Source of the DNA: Bimastos eiseni
Lineage: Eukaryota; Annelida; Clitellata; Crassiclitellata; Lumbricidae
Direction of reading: 5' to 3'
DNA length: 64,000 nucleotides
Assembly: GCA_959347315.1 (NCBI GenBank)
Contig: OY365818.1
Coordinates: forward strand, 2,031,222-2,095,221
How positions within the stretch are numbered: the first letter of the stretch is position 1; the number at the start of each line of letters is the position of its first letter. The notes beneath the pieces were generated by a model. It was not told the DNA's origin and made no database searches. It was given only the letters and a program-made list of their open reading frames with translations. The position numbers and the translations under genes were made by a program. This document shows positions 22,601 to 36,700 of this stretch, piece by piece.

Positions 22601-25600
22601 GCACCCTATCTCACAAATATTAAAGGGAACATTGCAAATGAGCATTTTCACACTAAAGCCTTTTTCACTGTCGCGAGTTGGTTCTTGACAGAGGACGTTG
22701 CTGGTCACATAATTAACACGGTGTTTATTTGTCTCGCTTTGTTAAAATTGATCTGGGTTTCTTGTGTTGCGTATTAAGAACAATCGTCTGGATTTGGGTC
22801 AAGCTCCTTCGGCGTCTCTTCGCATGGATTCGATGGAAATGGTAGGATTATTCTTCTGCTAGTTACTAGAAATGATTAGATCCGTGCCGTCGAATGTTTC
22901 TTGACACTGGGCTGAAGATTAAATTGTTTTTTCGAAAACAACGACTAGCATTTTTAGAAGATTATTAACCGTATTAAAATTTATTATGGATTTGTGTTCA
23001 CCTTGTCAAATGATAAGCCAACTTGTGAATGAACACCTGTGCCCTCTGTCTTTTACATTATTTTTGCATAAATTTAAAAAAAAGTTTGAGCTCGGGTAGA
23101 TCATTTAAAGTCAGCCTCAAGTCGCATGTGGCCCGCATATGTGACAGTCACTGATTTAGATTGAGGGGTTGTATGGTCATTGGGCTGTTTGTCATGTTTT
23201 AGAGGGTACCTGTGTGATGATCATTATGCTGTCATTTAACCCATTTGCTTGGGTGGGTGAAATTATGCAAAATGTCTTGATGGTGGGTTTGGTAAATTTG
23301 TAATGATGCATGTTTTTAGGATACTTGTAATTAGTAACTTGACTATTATTCTAATTAGTTACTTCTGATGTTTAGTGTATAAGCTATGGGCAGTTGATAA
23401 TTGTCTCCTGAATTTGTATTGTCTTTTGCCTTGGCTCCCAGGTAAAGCGTTTGTTCATTCATTCATTCATTCATTCATTCATTCATTCATTCATTGCAAA
23501 AATTTTATATAGTGCCCTTCAAGGCTACTGCACAGGAGTGCTCTCGACCCCAGCACGGCTAAAAAGGACAGTTTTAAGGCAAGTATAACAAGAGTCATGA
23601 GTGGACCCTGGGGGACAACCACAACGCCAATGGTAGCGTGTTCCAGAGCGAGGGGCTCCCATGTTGAAGCATGGGAAGCAGGAAAAGTTTCCGCTTTACA
23701 GTTTTGTTTTGAAAGAAAGTACTTTTAGCTTTAAAACCACCCCATAATTATTGCTCCAGCACATTCCTGAGCAAAATTATGCTTAAATGATCGTTCTGAT
23801 TTAGTACCAATGATGCAGAACTTGAGCAAATACCATTACAACTATCAACGGAATCGTATTAAAAATTGTCTTTTAAAAAAGAATCAGTTACAAGATGTTT
23901 AAAATGCATATTTGAACCGCTTTGTGTAAAATCTCGATCATATACAAATTAGTATGACTGATATTTTGGTGTTTTAGTCAATAACTCGTATTGTGACGTA
24001 AAACGGATTTTCATCTGTGACCCACATTGTCAAGGGGTTGTAGCACTCGAAAAGTTGAGTACTGGTGCCTTAGTCCAAGTGATGTTGTATATGTGTGTAT
24101 ATACCTGCTTACAACAAGTGAAATTAAAAACATGGGTTTTTCGAGATCCTCTTTTATTGTCTTTTGGTAAACTGGTAGATGGCGCAATCGATCCATTTCC
24201 TTAAAAGATCATTTATGATGTAAAATTGCTGGCGTGGAGCTCATCAAGGAGGACTCGTTCGAGTGGGTAAATGATATTTAATTTTGTGCATTTTTTTTCT
24301 TTTTTTCTCGATTTTTGAGTTATGTCTGTAAAATTTTGGCACATTGCATTGTCATGCAAGCGTGAAATGTGTGCAAAATTTCACACACCAAAAAACACCA
24401 AAAAAAGAGTTGAAAGAACTCTGATGATCCAACTTTCATGACAAACTTTATGCAAGCCAAGTTAAAGAAAAGAGGGTAAAAAGCCAAGTTAGCCCTGATT
24501 TGAAGTTAAATCAGATCAGTTGTTGTTCTTGCAGACTTTTTTGTGTTGACAGTTTTCATCGCGTATTTAAAATGTTTCCTTTTGCCATTTGTAGGCGATG
24601 GAGGAGGATTTGAGGAGTCTAGCTTTGGGTAAAACTTATATGATATTTAGTATTTTTTAATGTATCATTGATGTTATCGGATGTAATTCAAATTAAATCA
24701 TTTTCTTATCAGAGAGTAGAATTATGGAAGTTTTTATTGAATCAAGTGTTGACTTTTACATCGAAGTGTTGGCAGTTTAAATTTGTCTGAAGTTAGACAT
24801 TTTTAAAATATAAGGTCTGAGTCACAATTTTTAGGTAATTTTGTCAAGTGTGCAGGTAGAGGTTTTTAACAGCACTGTATAAAATTCTTGGTTTATGCGC
24901 ATATACGTGCGTCTATATCTGTATATTGTATAAAAGACTCTGGACGCATATGTGGTTCAAATGGGGACCACATCGCATGTTTAGAACAGACCACTTCACA
25001 ATTCCAGCAATCATTTTTTTAATTTTGTATTTATCAAGCTCGTCTGTATGGCTAGGCATAAGTCAAAGGTGATAAGCAATTTTTTGTAAAGGCCTTGCTC
25101 ATGGCCCTTACACATTAGCTGTCTTTGGAAGAAGGCCTGTATCTGTACTGTGTTACAGCACTCCAACCAGTCAGCTAGTATCTCACGCAGCTTATGGAGG
25201 AGCAAAGGGAGAGGGTAAGCTAAAGGGGGGCATTATTTTTCCAACCGGTGTGGTATGCTTTACCAAATAAGTGCTCAATTGCTCTGCAGTGGACTGGCTA
25301 GTTGTGGCAAATATATAATTACGTATGAATGTTTTTGCATAATTACAATTCTTTTTGTTAATTAGTGCAAAGAGCAATGGTTATGGAGGAAGACAAGAAG
25401 GCGGCCACGGCGACAGAAGAGGCAAGTTATCTGTCTGTGCAGTTCTTTCAATCTGATAAATTGAAAATATTTGTTTCCTGCTTGCATTTGGTGAAGTTAA
25501 GTTGGTGAATAAGGAGTGGTTTCCTATCAATAAGTCACATAATCGTGATAGGGCTTCACCGTATTAAGATTCGTCGTGTGTGCAGTATTTTTATTAACAC

Positions 25601-28600
25601 TACTGTTGAGATGGGGATGAATCGGTACTGGTACTCTAGTTTGTGATGTCTTCTGCAGACATAAGCAACAATACTGGAATGGAGTTGTCTTCGAAAGGAT
25701 GCTCAAATCTGTACTGTAGTACAGCACTCTTAACCAGTCGGCTATTGTTGTTTTCATGAGAATCTTTACGCTGCTTATACTAGTAAACTTGTAATTCTTG
25801 CTGTATGCATTTTTGTTCGTAACCATATAACTTGTAATTGGTCTGCCTTGTTTTTTTGATAAACTGGGGTGGTTGTTTACAGGTGGAAGAGGAGGCTCTC
25901 GGGAAGATGGCGGAGGTATATTTTTGTTGTTGAAGTTCACTTTGTATCATTTATTTATTTTTCAAAGAAGTTTTAACTAGCTACGGGTTTCAACTGTCAG
26001 TTTTAATATTGACAAAAACTTTCACGTTTTGATTATTGGCAAGATATTTTTAATTAAGCTGTTTATTTAAACTTTAAATATACAGTATGTTTATTAATTC
26101 TGGTGTCGTAAATTTAAAATTTTTTAACTTGGGGCTTTGGTAGGTAAGATGCTAATACTTTTTTATCGTTATGATAGTTTGGTGTCAAGACTGGCTGCTT
26201 GTTTTCATTATGTTTGGTTTGATAATACTAGTTTTAAGTTGCACAAGTCTTTTGTTAGGTTATAAGTCTATTGTTCGTCTGATCGATATGCCATTATCTG
26301 CCCTTGTATGACCCTGAACAATGCCCATAAGCATTGTGGGCATTGCTTATCGGAACCAATGCCCATTGTCCCAGTATGAGATGGCTTTGTGTTATGTTAG
26401 TTAAGTTGCTTTTGTTTGCCGTTGCGTTTGGCACAGGACGCTTTAAAGGCAGCCGCGGAGGACAGTCTGGCCGTTCTGACGGAAGATGTAAGATTTGCAA
26501 TTTGTACGTCAAATGATTGGAATAGGAATGTCATTTGATCTTAACTGAAAGACTGAAGAATTTTACAGAGATTAAACTTACAATATGCAGATCTGATTAA
26601 TTCATCAGCAAATTATTGCTGTTAATCTTTTTTTAGTCTACCATTTATAATTGTTGATAGATGTTTGTGTCGTAATTATTCTTGTGACTTACTATTCCTA
26701 GTGGCCTACTCTTCCTAGTGGCCTTGTCCTTTATGCATCTTGGTGAGTTGGTTGACAAAATCGTAGCATTGTTTGCAGTGCCTCTTTTTGAGCGGTCCTC
26801 AAACAGTGCGAAAATAAAGATGAGAAGTTGTGATTTAGCAGTGAACATCTGCACTAATTTTTGTTTGCAAATGATATTGAGAATTTTTAACGGCTTCTAT
26901 GATTTCATTGTTTCCTGGATTATTATCAATCAGTGACTGCTGTGTTGCTGGTGTTTGATGCACAAGCCACCTACTGACAGATGGCTTGCCAAGACAAAAC
27001 CAACAATCACCGGCTACTAGACAATCATGCCCGGTGCAATATAAATAATGTCCTGCATAACTTGTAAATTTTTCATTGGTTGTCCTATTAACCGTTTTTG
27101 GACCTGGTTCTACCCAAGGCGAGGGCTGGTTATTGAAGGATTTGGTCTGGACGTGTAGTGTTTTCAAATTGTTCATGCGACTGTGCTTTGTCTTGCAGCC
27201 AACTCCTGCTACAAGTGCGGTGAAGAGGGGCACATGGCTCGTGACTGCCCAACCGGTGGAGATTCAAACCGTGGCGTTGGTGGAAGAGGTGGCAGAGGTA
27301 CGGTCACTGAAAGTCTCATAGTATTTTCACAATGGTTTCAATTCATTTAATACGTTGCACATTTGTTTTGTAAATATCCCGTCGATTTCTGCTTTTAAGT
27401 TAGGCAAATTTTCTCTTCAGCTGGTTCTTAACCTTTCCAGGTATTGTGCCATCCACCTGGGATTGACTGTCTACCTGTGGAATTGCACATCCCAACTGGG
27501 AATGCTACGTAGGCCTTCCATCGATGCCAGGGATGAGCAGGAACACCGAGTGAACGCACTGAATAGGTGCTATATAAAAAGTTCTGAATGAACACATTAC
27601 GACAAGGACTGGCAAAATACGCTTTTGTCTGAAAACCATTGATAATATTGACAAGGTACATTGCTGAGACCCAAGTAGTGTTGAGGTCTGTCAAAAATTT
27701 TGAAATCAAGCCCATGGTACCCGGCCGCACAGACATTTTGTTGGGAAATGTGTGGAATTGCGCATTTTTGCAGAATGTCCAGCACCAGAGAACAGATCTC
27801 ATTGCCCGGGCAGAAACCCGGGTGTTACCTTGTGGAACATTCCCAATTCCCGTTTCGAGCTGCCTCCTTCGAGCCAGTTACCTTGTGAGCAGTGGCGTCA
27901 AGCATGTCCTTCACTCTCTTAGTGTAGGTATTGTAATACCTAGTGCTGTAGTCGTTTCTCTTAATCTGTAGGTGGTTATTGCTTCAAATGTAAACAGGAG
28001 GGACACAGAGCTCGCGACTGTCCGGAAGGTGATTCACGAAGCCGAGGTAACGGCGAGTGTCTTCGATTATTTCTGCATTTATATAAGGTGCCACATTCTA
28101 ACGACCAAGTGTAATTAGTAATGCTGAGCAATGGGCCAACTCGTGAGGAGTTGTAGTCGACTTTACCTCATTTGACTGTCGTAACTCTTCAGCCTTGGTG
28201 TAGGCGAATAGCAGCCCCCTTGCACTAACCATAGTGACTTCATTTTCTTGATATCTGCATATGATTGCCTGTTTTCATGCATGAGTTCTATGCTTCTACC
28301 CATGAATCATACAAGTTGTACATTGGTAATGAGTAGTTATATTTCTGTTTTCAGATCAGGAATTTGGAGCGAAGTCTTTCGGCAGCGTCTTGGTCGGCGG
28401 AATTCAGAACAATGCCGGTACGTGCAGTGAATTTTAAAAATTGGTTTGTGTTGATGAGCATTTATAGAAGTGTATGATGCTGTTGTCTGAACCAATCCGC
28501 TGTGATGTGGTCGTTAAGATCATCCCACATCATAGTGTCTGGTAACCTATCTTAATATCTGGCTAACCCATCAGGACTATTGGTAAATCCATCAGCCTAG

Positions 28601-31600
28601 CGGGTCGACCCATCATGATAATGGGTAAAACGTATGTACCTGATCTTGGTTTTGTTTGATTGTTGTTTGGGCTTTTGTTAAATGCCTTGCAAATGTTTAG
28701 CCTGGCATACAACAAAACTGAAAATCTGTACAAACTTTTTTTATGCAAAAGTATCTTGAAGTCCTACATGATTCAATACCTTGATGCATAATATCAGAGA
28801 TGTGTCTGACAATTAATTGTATGGTTTTAGAAAATAGAGACAATATAGCTTTGCTAGGATTAGTTGGTGTTGGGTTTCTCTGTTGTGTTCTTCGTGTTTT
28901 TTATTTATTTATTACTTAATTAAGGTATGATTAGATTACTTTGTAACCTTTTAGTTATGTTTAAAGGTGTGTAAAACTTGGGTGTGTTCTCACCTGTATT
29001 GGTTCAGAGTTTGTATTGGATTAATTCCTTGGTGCTTTTTCAGCCAATATATTACTTTACATTACATTATTCTGTTGCTTGCAGTTGTGGCAAAGGTTGA
29101 TTTAGTATTTCTTCTGTTTATTTTCTGTTTGTTGTTCTATATTTAGACGATGACTGGGATTCAGGAAAGACCCAAGGAGGTATGGTTGAAATGTCAGCTT
29201 TCTCACTATTTAAGCCTCTTGTGCTCCACAGAAACTTGTGGCTTCTGCCCAAATATCTTGCTTATGTGTCTGTTGACCCCTTACTTTGGAACAATCTCCT
29301 CTCAGACTCACTCCTTGTTGATTTTAACTAGGTGCTTCTATTTCTGTTTGTATTCCTGAGGCTTTTCTCTGCCAGTGGGCCTTTTCTTATGGGAGTGCCT
29401 CATGATTAGTTTGCACTTTGAGAGTAACGTGTAAATACAATACACATAAAGTTACTCGTTACTGACTTCTGTATGCCCATGTAATTGTAATTATGACAAT
29501 TTCTATATTTTCTTTTCTCAGGATTTGGAGCGAAGAGCTCGTTTGGAGCCAAGAGTGCCTTTGGAGACAGTGCGTTTGGCGGATTTGGTGGTGGAAAAAT
29601 GGATACGGATGACACATCGGATGAGCCCAAGTGAGAAAATTCATTCCTTCGTTCATTACGAAGATTTATGTAGCACCCCTTCAAGGCTACTGCTCAGGAG
29701 CGCTCTCGACCACGACACGGCTGAAATGAACAGTTTTAAGGCGAGTATAAAAGAGTGAGTGGACCCTGGTAGCGTGTTCCAAAGCGAGGGACAGACCACT
29801 GTGCTTAGAATAGTTTTATATTAGTAGGCATTTGTGGAATGTAGAATGAGCCTTAGAATGGAAATGTTTTATATTAGAAGGCATTTGCTTTGGGTAGATG
29901 TAGAAAGAGACTTATTGGGGAGATAGCTTCCGAGTTAGAGGCATTTGTGTAGGAATTAATGGCTTCCGAATTAGAGGCATTTGTAGTAAGGAGTAGCTGA
30001 AGAGAGGCATTTTTTGTAGGCAGCTTAGGAGTTGGAGATAATATTGGGAGCAGCCGGAATGCATGTAAGCGAAATCTGTTGAAGAGGTTTAACAAATGAG
30101 CAGCCATGTGTAAATGTTTAATGACGATTATGGAATTGTGGGAATCGAAATATTAAAATAAATATCCTAGACTTCGTTTCTTTGGACGCATGTTGGCATC
30201 TTGCGTGATGGTGATGGTTGTTGCAGGTATGGTGGATTCGGAGGCAGAAGAGATGGCGGAGGAAACAGAGGTGGAGATAGAAGCGGAGGTGACAAGAAGG
30301 GTAAGTTACCTGTGACATGTCCTGGTCAATAGATTTTTGGAGAATATGTGAATATTTTTGAATGATGTTGAGCATGGTTGATTTAATTATTTATGGAAAT
30401 AATATTTAGTCATAGCAGTTAGTATGATTATGTGATTGGGTCAGCTAATTAACTGATTTATTGGTGCTTGTGTTAACTCCTTGTTTAGGTGATTTGTTCT
30501 TGCCACATCAGTACGTGGTGAATGTACAGTTATGTACAGTTCTTATGTAAGGAGGGTAAGGCTGTCAAAAAATGTTGAAATGATGACCCGGGTACCCGTC
30601 GACCCGCGCGGTCGGGTACCTGACCGCGCGAATATTTTGTCAGGAAATGTAAAAAATATCCGCATTTTTACCTGATAATCGATTTCATTGCCCTGGCCGT
30701 CAGCCAATATGACCAATCTGGCATATGTTCAGGTAAAATCGCGCATTTTTACGGAATGTCGTTACCCGAGAACCGATTTTCATGCCCGGGCAGTCAGCCA
30801 ATATGACCAACGGAATACTTCTGGCATATGTTCAGGTAAAATCGTGCATTTTCATGGAATTTTGAGTACCCGAAGACCGATTTCATTAGCAGGGTAGTCA
30901 ACTTCGGTCGGGTACCCGGATAACTGTTGACAGACTTAAAGGAGGGCCGTTGCATATTATGCAGTTGGGATTTTGAACTTCAAAACGAGGACATCGAATT
31001 AAATTGTATTCTATAGATGTCTGAATGCCCTATTGTATGTCTGTCTGTCTGTATTTGTCTGAATACTTAACATAGTAACTACAGGATGTATAAACTAGGC
31101 TATCTCAACAGTGTTTAGATGTCTGACACATATCAGTCTTTAGATACCTGACACATGAGTTGTAATAGTCTGTTCATACAATTATCTAAGAACTTCCTTT
31201 ACATGTGTTGTTGATTGTTGACGTTTTATTTACTGTGGCTGTAGGATGTTTCAAGTGTGGAGAAGAGGGTCATTTCTCGCGTGAGTGTCCCAATGGCGAT
31301 TCCAGTGGAGGCGGAGGAAAGCGATCCGGAAGTGGTAAGAGCATAATGTTTTGTGTCATTATAAGTCATTTTACTGTTGTTGTTGAAGCTGTCCAAGAAA
31401 TGATGCCTTTTAAGGGTAGCTAATTGGTTGGAGTGGTCAGCTTGTAATGTGGTAGGTTGAGAGTGACACCGTGGTAAAAGCCATGTTATTATCGCAGAAG
31501 AGTTGGTGGTACCATACGGATGGTAACAGAGCCTGCAGTTGTACCGCGTGGAAGGGATATACAAGCTTGGGATTGCCATCTTGATAGTTGTATAACTGTC

Positions 31601-33733
31601 CACTGTTGCAAATTGTTCATTTTGTATTCATGCTTGTTTGGGCTAATGGAATGTGACATGTATATACAGATGAGTTTGGCACTTATTTCATCTGGAGTTG
31701 TCCTTGGTTACGACATGGAGTGTTTTTGGATGGTCAACAGTATTATAGAGTGCATCAGATGGTTGTAATGGATGATCTGCTGAGAATGGGGTATTTGTGT
31801 GCACTTCTTTAACTGTGTTTGTTTAGTATTGATTCAAGTTTTTGCATGTTTGCAGGATGTTATAAATGTGGCGAGGATGGACATATGTCGCGCGACTGTC
31901 CGAACGGGGATGCTTCTGGAGGAGGAAGAAGTAGTGGTGGTGGCGGTGGTGGCGGAAGAGGTGAGAACAGCTGCGTACCAATTTCATCTGACATTATCTT
32001 GCAGTTTTCAATATTGTAAACTTGTGAACATATATTGCTTAAATAATGTGTCTTTCTGTACAATGTCTAGTGGGGAAGTGGCTTACAATACAATCCTGCA
32101 TGCCAGTTTGATTTAACATGTCTTGAGGTTGTCAACGATCTTGTCTTCTAAACAAACATTGCATGAGGTTTTTTCATCTTTGTAGGCTGCTTTAAGTGTG
32201 GAGAGGAGGGACACATGTCTCGGGAGTGTCCAAATGGTGATGCGTCGGGAGGTAGAGGAGGTGGTGGCGGCGGCGGTGGAAGAGGTTTGTTTCATTGATT
32301 ACACACACATTACGTTACATTGTCCTTGGCAGTGGTTAGTTCAATCACATGGAATGGGCTACCCCAAGAGCGTTGCCTTCTGCCCAAAACCTCCTCGTCT
32401 GCATTCTACTCATTACTGAAAACTGCACTTTTTAGTCGGACCAGGAGGGCCTTGAAGGGGCGCCATATTAAGTTTCATTGATTGTTTCATTTAGGTTTTG
32501 TTGATTGATTATCATTGATTGATTCAATTACACCAATTTCATTTGATGTAGCTTTAGGCTGCAAGCATTCTTAATTTCTATACAAACACTGTTCAACAAA
32601 AGCGTTACTTTACAATGTTTTGTGAAGTAAGTTTACAGTCTGCATGCAAGCAAGTTGCAGAGAACAGGCAGTTTGTTCAACTTGGTTTATTTAGCATCGG
32701 CACTGTTACATGTTTCCAGGCTGCTTCAAATGTGGAGAGGAAGGTCACATGTCTCGGGAATGTCCAAATGGTGATGCTTCTGGAGGACGAGGCGGTGGTG
32801 GAAAAGGTTGGATAGTGGCTTTCAATCAATCCTGCATGCCAGCTTGATTTCACATGTCTTGTTAGCAATCTTCCAGCCAGACATTGATGTGTTTTGCATT
32901 AACGTTCTTTCGTGGTTGCAGGCTGCTTCAAGTGTGGAGAGGAGGGTCATATGTCCCGCGAATGTCCCAACGCCGATGCTTCCGGAGGAAGAAGTGGTGG
33001 TGGCGGTGGTGGAAAAGGTGAGGCAGTTGCTTAGGTTATACCCACCCACTGCTAAACGCCAATTTAAAGATTTCATTTGACGTTTTCGTAGGTGGTTAAT
33101 GTAATCATTCTTAATTTGTCAAAAATTATTTTTAAACTCCAATATTGACTTTTCAACTCAACAAAGTTAAGTTTGCAAGATTTCTGTGTGATCGAAATAT
33201 TTTAAATACTTGTGAAAAAAAAGGTACAAGACCTTGTAATTCGCACATTTTCCGCATTTTATGACGTCTTGTGGCATTTCACAGAATTCTGCCTCTTACA
33301 TTTGAATTGTCACTTGTGTGCTTATAAATTATGTTCAGCCCTAATTAGAAGATCCTGCCTGGACAGTGATGCTACTCTGCAAATCTAACTTAACCATAGT
33401 TGTAATTGTGATTTGCATGGAATGTTGGTTTGTACGAACCAGACCGTGATCATGAGATGCTGATGGTGGCTCGTATTCTATTGTAGGTTGTTTCAAGTGT
33501 GGAGAGGAGGGACACATGTCCCGCGACTGCACAAACCCTGCATCCACAACGAACGAAGGTTTGTATCGAACGCTCATTTCGTGTCGTTGGATATTTCAGT
33601 GTTGATTAGCTCTGGGAATGTGTTTGCTGCCCGATAATTTCTCTCAGTGGTACAGTACATTTAGCTATTGAATGATTTTATTAATGTTGGGAGATGCACC
33701 CTCAGTGCATATATAATAATATATATATATGAT

Positions 33734-33766
<33 letters not shown>

Positions 33767-36700
33767 AGTGTATATGGACGGACATAGTTGGGTAGCAATG
33801 GGAGACAGAGTTTTTCTGTGCTCTGCTGTGTCTAGATGCATTGTTTGATGGGGATGCGTGGTAGAAATCAATGTCTGACGCATGTCTAATCGAGGTTTGT
33901 TCAGATTGACTGATATCTCTACAGTATTCGCTTGTTTTCCAGCATCTGTCTTGTCATTGTCAGGCACACTTACACAGAACGACCTCCATCTTTGCCTCTT
34001 TCCTCTTTTCTGATTGATCTTATTTGATGTGCTAGAGTAGGGAGTGCCTCTGAGTAGATTTCTTTTCGGTGTTACATATGAATGTTCAATATGACTGTGT
34101 ACTTGTTCTCTGGAGCAATGTTGACAGGCTTGCTGAGTGTTATGTGACTGTTTTGACAGGGTGGTGACACATTTCGTGAATGTAAAGCAATGTGACAACC
34201 GTGCATCTGTAACTTCGTGGGTTCAACTACATGTAGTGACCCTGTGCAGATAGTTACACATGTGGGATGTAGAAGCATTGCTCTGCTTTAGTCATTAGCC
34301 ACTATGAATGATTCGGTTTGATGGCGACTGTTTCATTAAAATTGGTGGGTACATCACCGATGACTACTGGTGTTTTGCGTTAGCTGGAGTTAAGAGAGTG
34401 CCCATGTACATTCCACCTGATCCACCATCGGGCGAGGCAGAGATCTTCGAGACGATCGCCAAAGGCATCAACTTTAGTCGCTATGACGAAATCTCTGTCG
34501 AGGTCACAGGCAATGGAGCGCCCGCCCGGGGCATTACGAGGTAATTTTTGTAGTCCCGGAGTTTTTCCTTGTTATATGGACACATAGAACTTGTTTTAGA
34601 TTTGAAAGAGAATAGTCATTGAAAACATTTCTATTGTGCCTAGGTAGGTGATGTTGCAGCACTTTTGGCAGCAATTGTAGAAGGTGATCGAATGATTTAT
34701 ATTATCCTAGATTACTTCCGGTTCATATATAAGAAAAGGCTCCGTACTTTTGATGAGTAATGGAAAGGTGCAATATAATTTGCCACATACATGCTCGTTT
34801 TTTTTGTCTTGCGTTGCCCTGGTGTGTCGATGATCTCTCGACCCATCGAGTGTCTGTCGATGGCTGAATTCCTGTGACCACTTCATTTCGAAACCAGTCC
34901 ATCGGACAGTGCCACACGGTCTTAAGTTTCCAAGGCTATTGGGATGGAGTAAGCGTACTTGTTGGGATTTCCATGTAGTACAATACAACTGAAATTTGAT
35001 ACTGCCTTTCTTACAATGGTCCCTTGCTTGCAAAGCTTAAGGAACAAATTGGTAAATGCCTTGCTAGTAAGTATGTAAGTATCTTTAATGATTTATGCCT
35101 GCAATCGCACAGCTTGTACATGTACAGATTAACAGTCCATTAGGTCTTGTGTAAGATCCTTACTGCAATGCTCTGTGATTAGATAGTGTTTCACAATCGC
35201 CTATGGTGCATTCTAATGTGGGTCTGGAGAATGACAGTTTTTTGTCGATGACTTCAGTTTCGAAGAATCGGACATCGACGAAATCTTCAAGCAGAACATT
35301 ATCAAGGCGCGCTACGACAAACCGACTCCGATTCAGAAGTGGGCGATCCCTGTGATAGCAAGCGGTCGCGATCTGATGGGCTGTGCACAGACCGGTTCTG
35401 GGAAAACGGTACGGTCCATCGTTTTCCGTGTGACATCATTGCAATTGGTTGAATTTATATTTTGAGTCTATGTTTAGAAAAGAATCCTTGTGATCGTTGG
35501 TGCCAAGCTTGCTCAGGTTCTTTGGGTGGGGCAGTTTGTGCAAAGATGTCTTTGTATACATGAGCTCATGCATAACACATGCATGCAATCACAGCTATAT
35601 GCACAGGCATACATTACATATGTAAGTGTATGGGCTTGGCCAGTTGGTTGTTGTTTTGTACTTCTGTTTGATACGGATGTTGTGCTTAAGTTAAATTTGA
35701 ATAGTTTTTGTTGCAGTTGTGTTAAATGTTTCGTAAATGTTTGTAATAATGTTAATTTTCGTTTAATTTGAAACTAAATACTGCACATATTATGAATGAA
35801 CGATGAGATGTTATTATCGGAGTAGAATTTAACTGTCGGCGGCCATGCAAGGCGACCATCGTGTTACACATCTTGTATAGCCTTATAATATGGTATAGGA
35901 ATAAAACTGTTTATCAGCTCTGTGCCCCTGCCCTAGTGTGTCATCTGTCACTTAATTGCCCTGCACAGATTAATGGATATTGCTATGTGTTTGTGCTGAT
36001 ATTGGTTTGTTCATTGATAATTTTACAGGCCGCGTTTCTTCTTCCCGTCTTGTCCGGAATGAGAAAGCACGGTATCGAAGGCAGTTCCTTCAGCGACATC
36101 CAGGCACCGCAGGCCCTCATCGTCGGCCCCACGAGGGAGTTGGTCGTACAGATCTACAACGAGGCTCGTAAGTTCGCCTTTGGTACGATGATTCGCCCGG
36201 TAGTCCTGTATGGGGGCGTCAGCGTCAGCTACCAGCTTGGTCAGGTGGAACAGGGTGCCCACATGATCGTTGGGACTCCGGGTCGACTCTTGGATGTGAT
36301 CCGACGGAAAAAGGTGAGAGCTCGACAATGATTTTGAATACAGAAAACATATTTATCTTTTAGGACATGTTTGCATTTTATTGTGTTTATTGACCTGTGC
36401 GAACAACTTTCAGTTTATCTGGAGTATTTTAGGAACTCCAAAAAGTGATTGATCATTTAGAATAAATCAACAAAGCATTAAAAAAATATATAAATATGTT
36501 TTAAAATGAGTTTGCCCTTTGTGTGTCTTTACACACAAGTTAGATTGCAAGGCGTACAGCCTTCAGAAACTGAATATTTGATGTATTTTGATGCTGTAAA
36601 CATGAGAAGAGGGTTAATCTTCTTTTTGGTAACATAGGAGACGTTTCTTTTGAGATATTATTAGTATTATTATTAAATGGCCGTAACAAAGCCAGGCGGC

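Noticed and set aside
27428..27971. overlapping 110-124 codon frames
   Set aside because: They run across a LINE tail and a hAT MITE fragment.
34404..34406. alternative acceptor GTTAAG for vasa exon 20
   Set aside because: Would shift the frame of the helicase core; GCGTTAG at 34383 keeps it.
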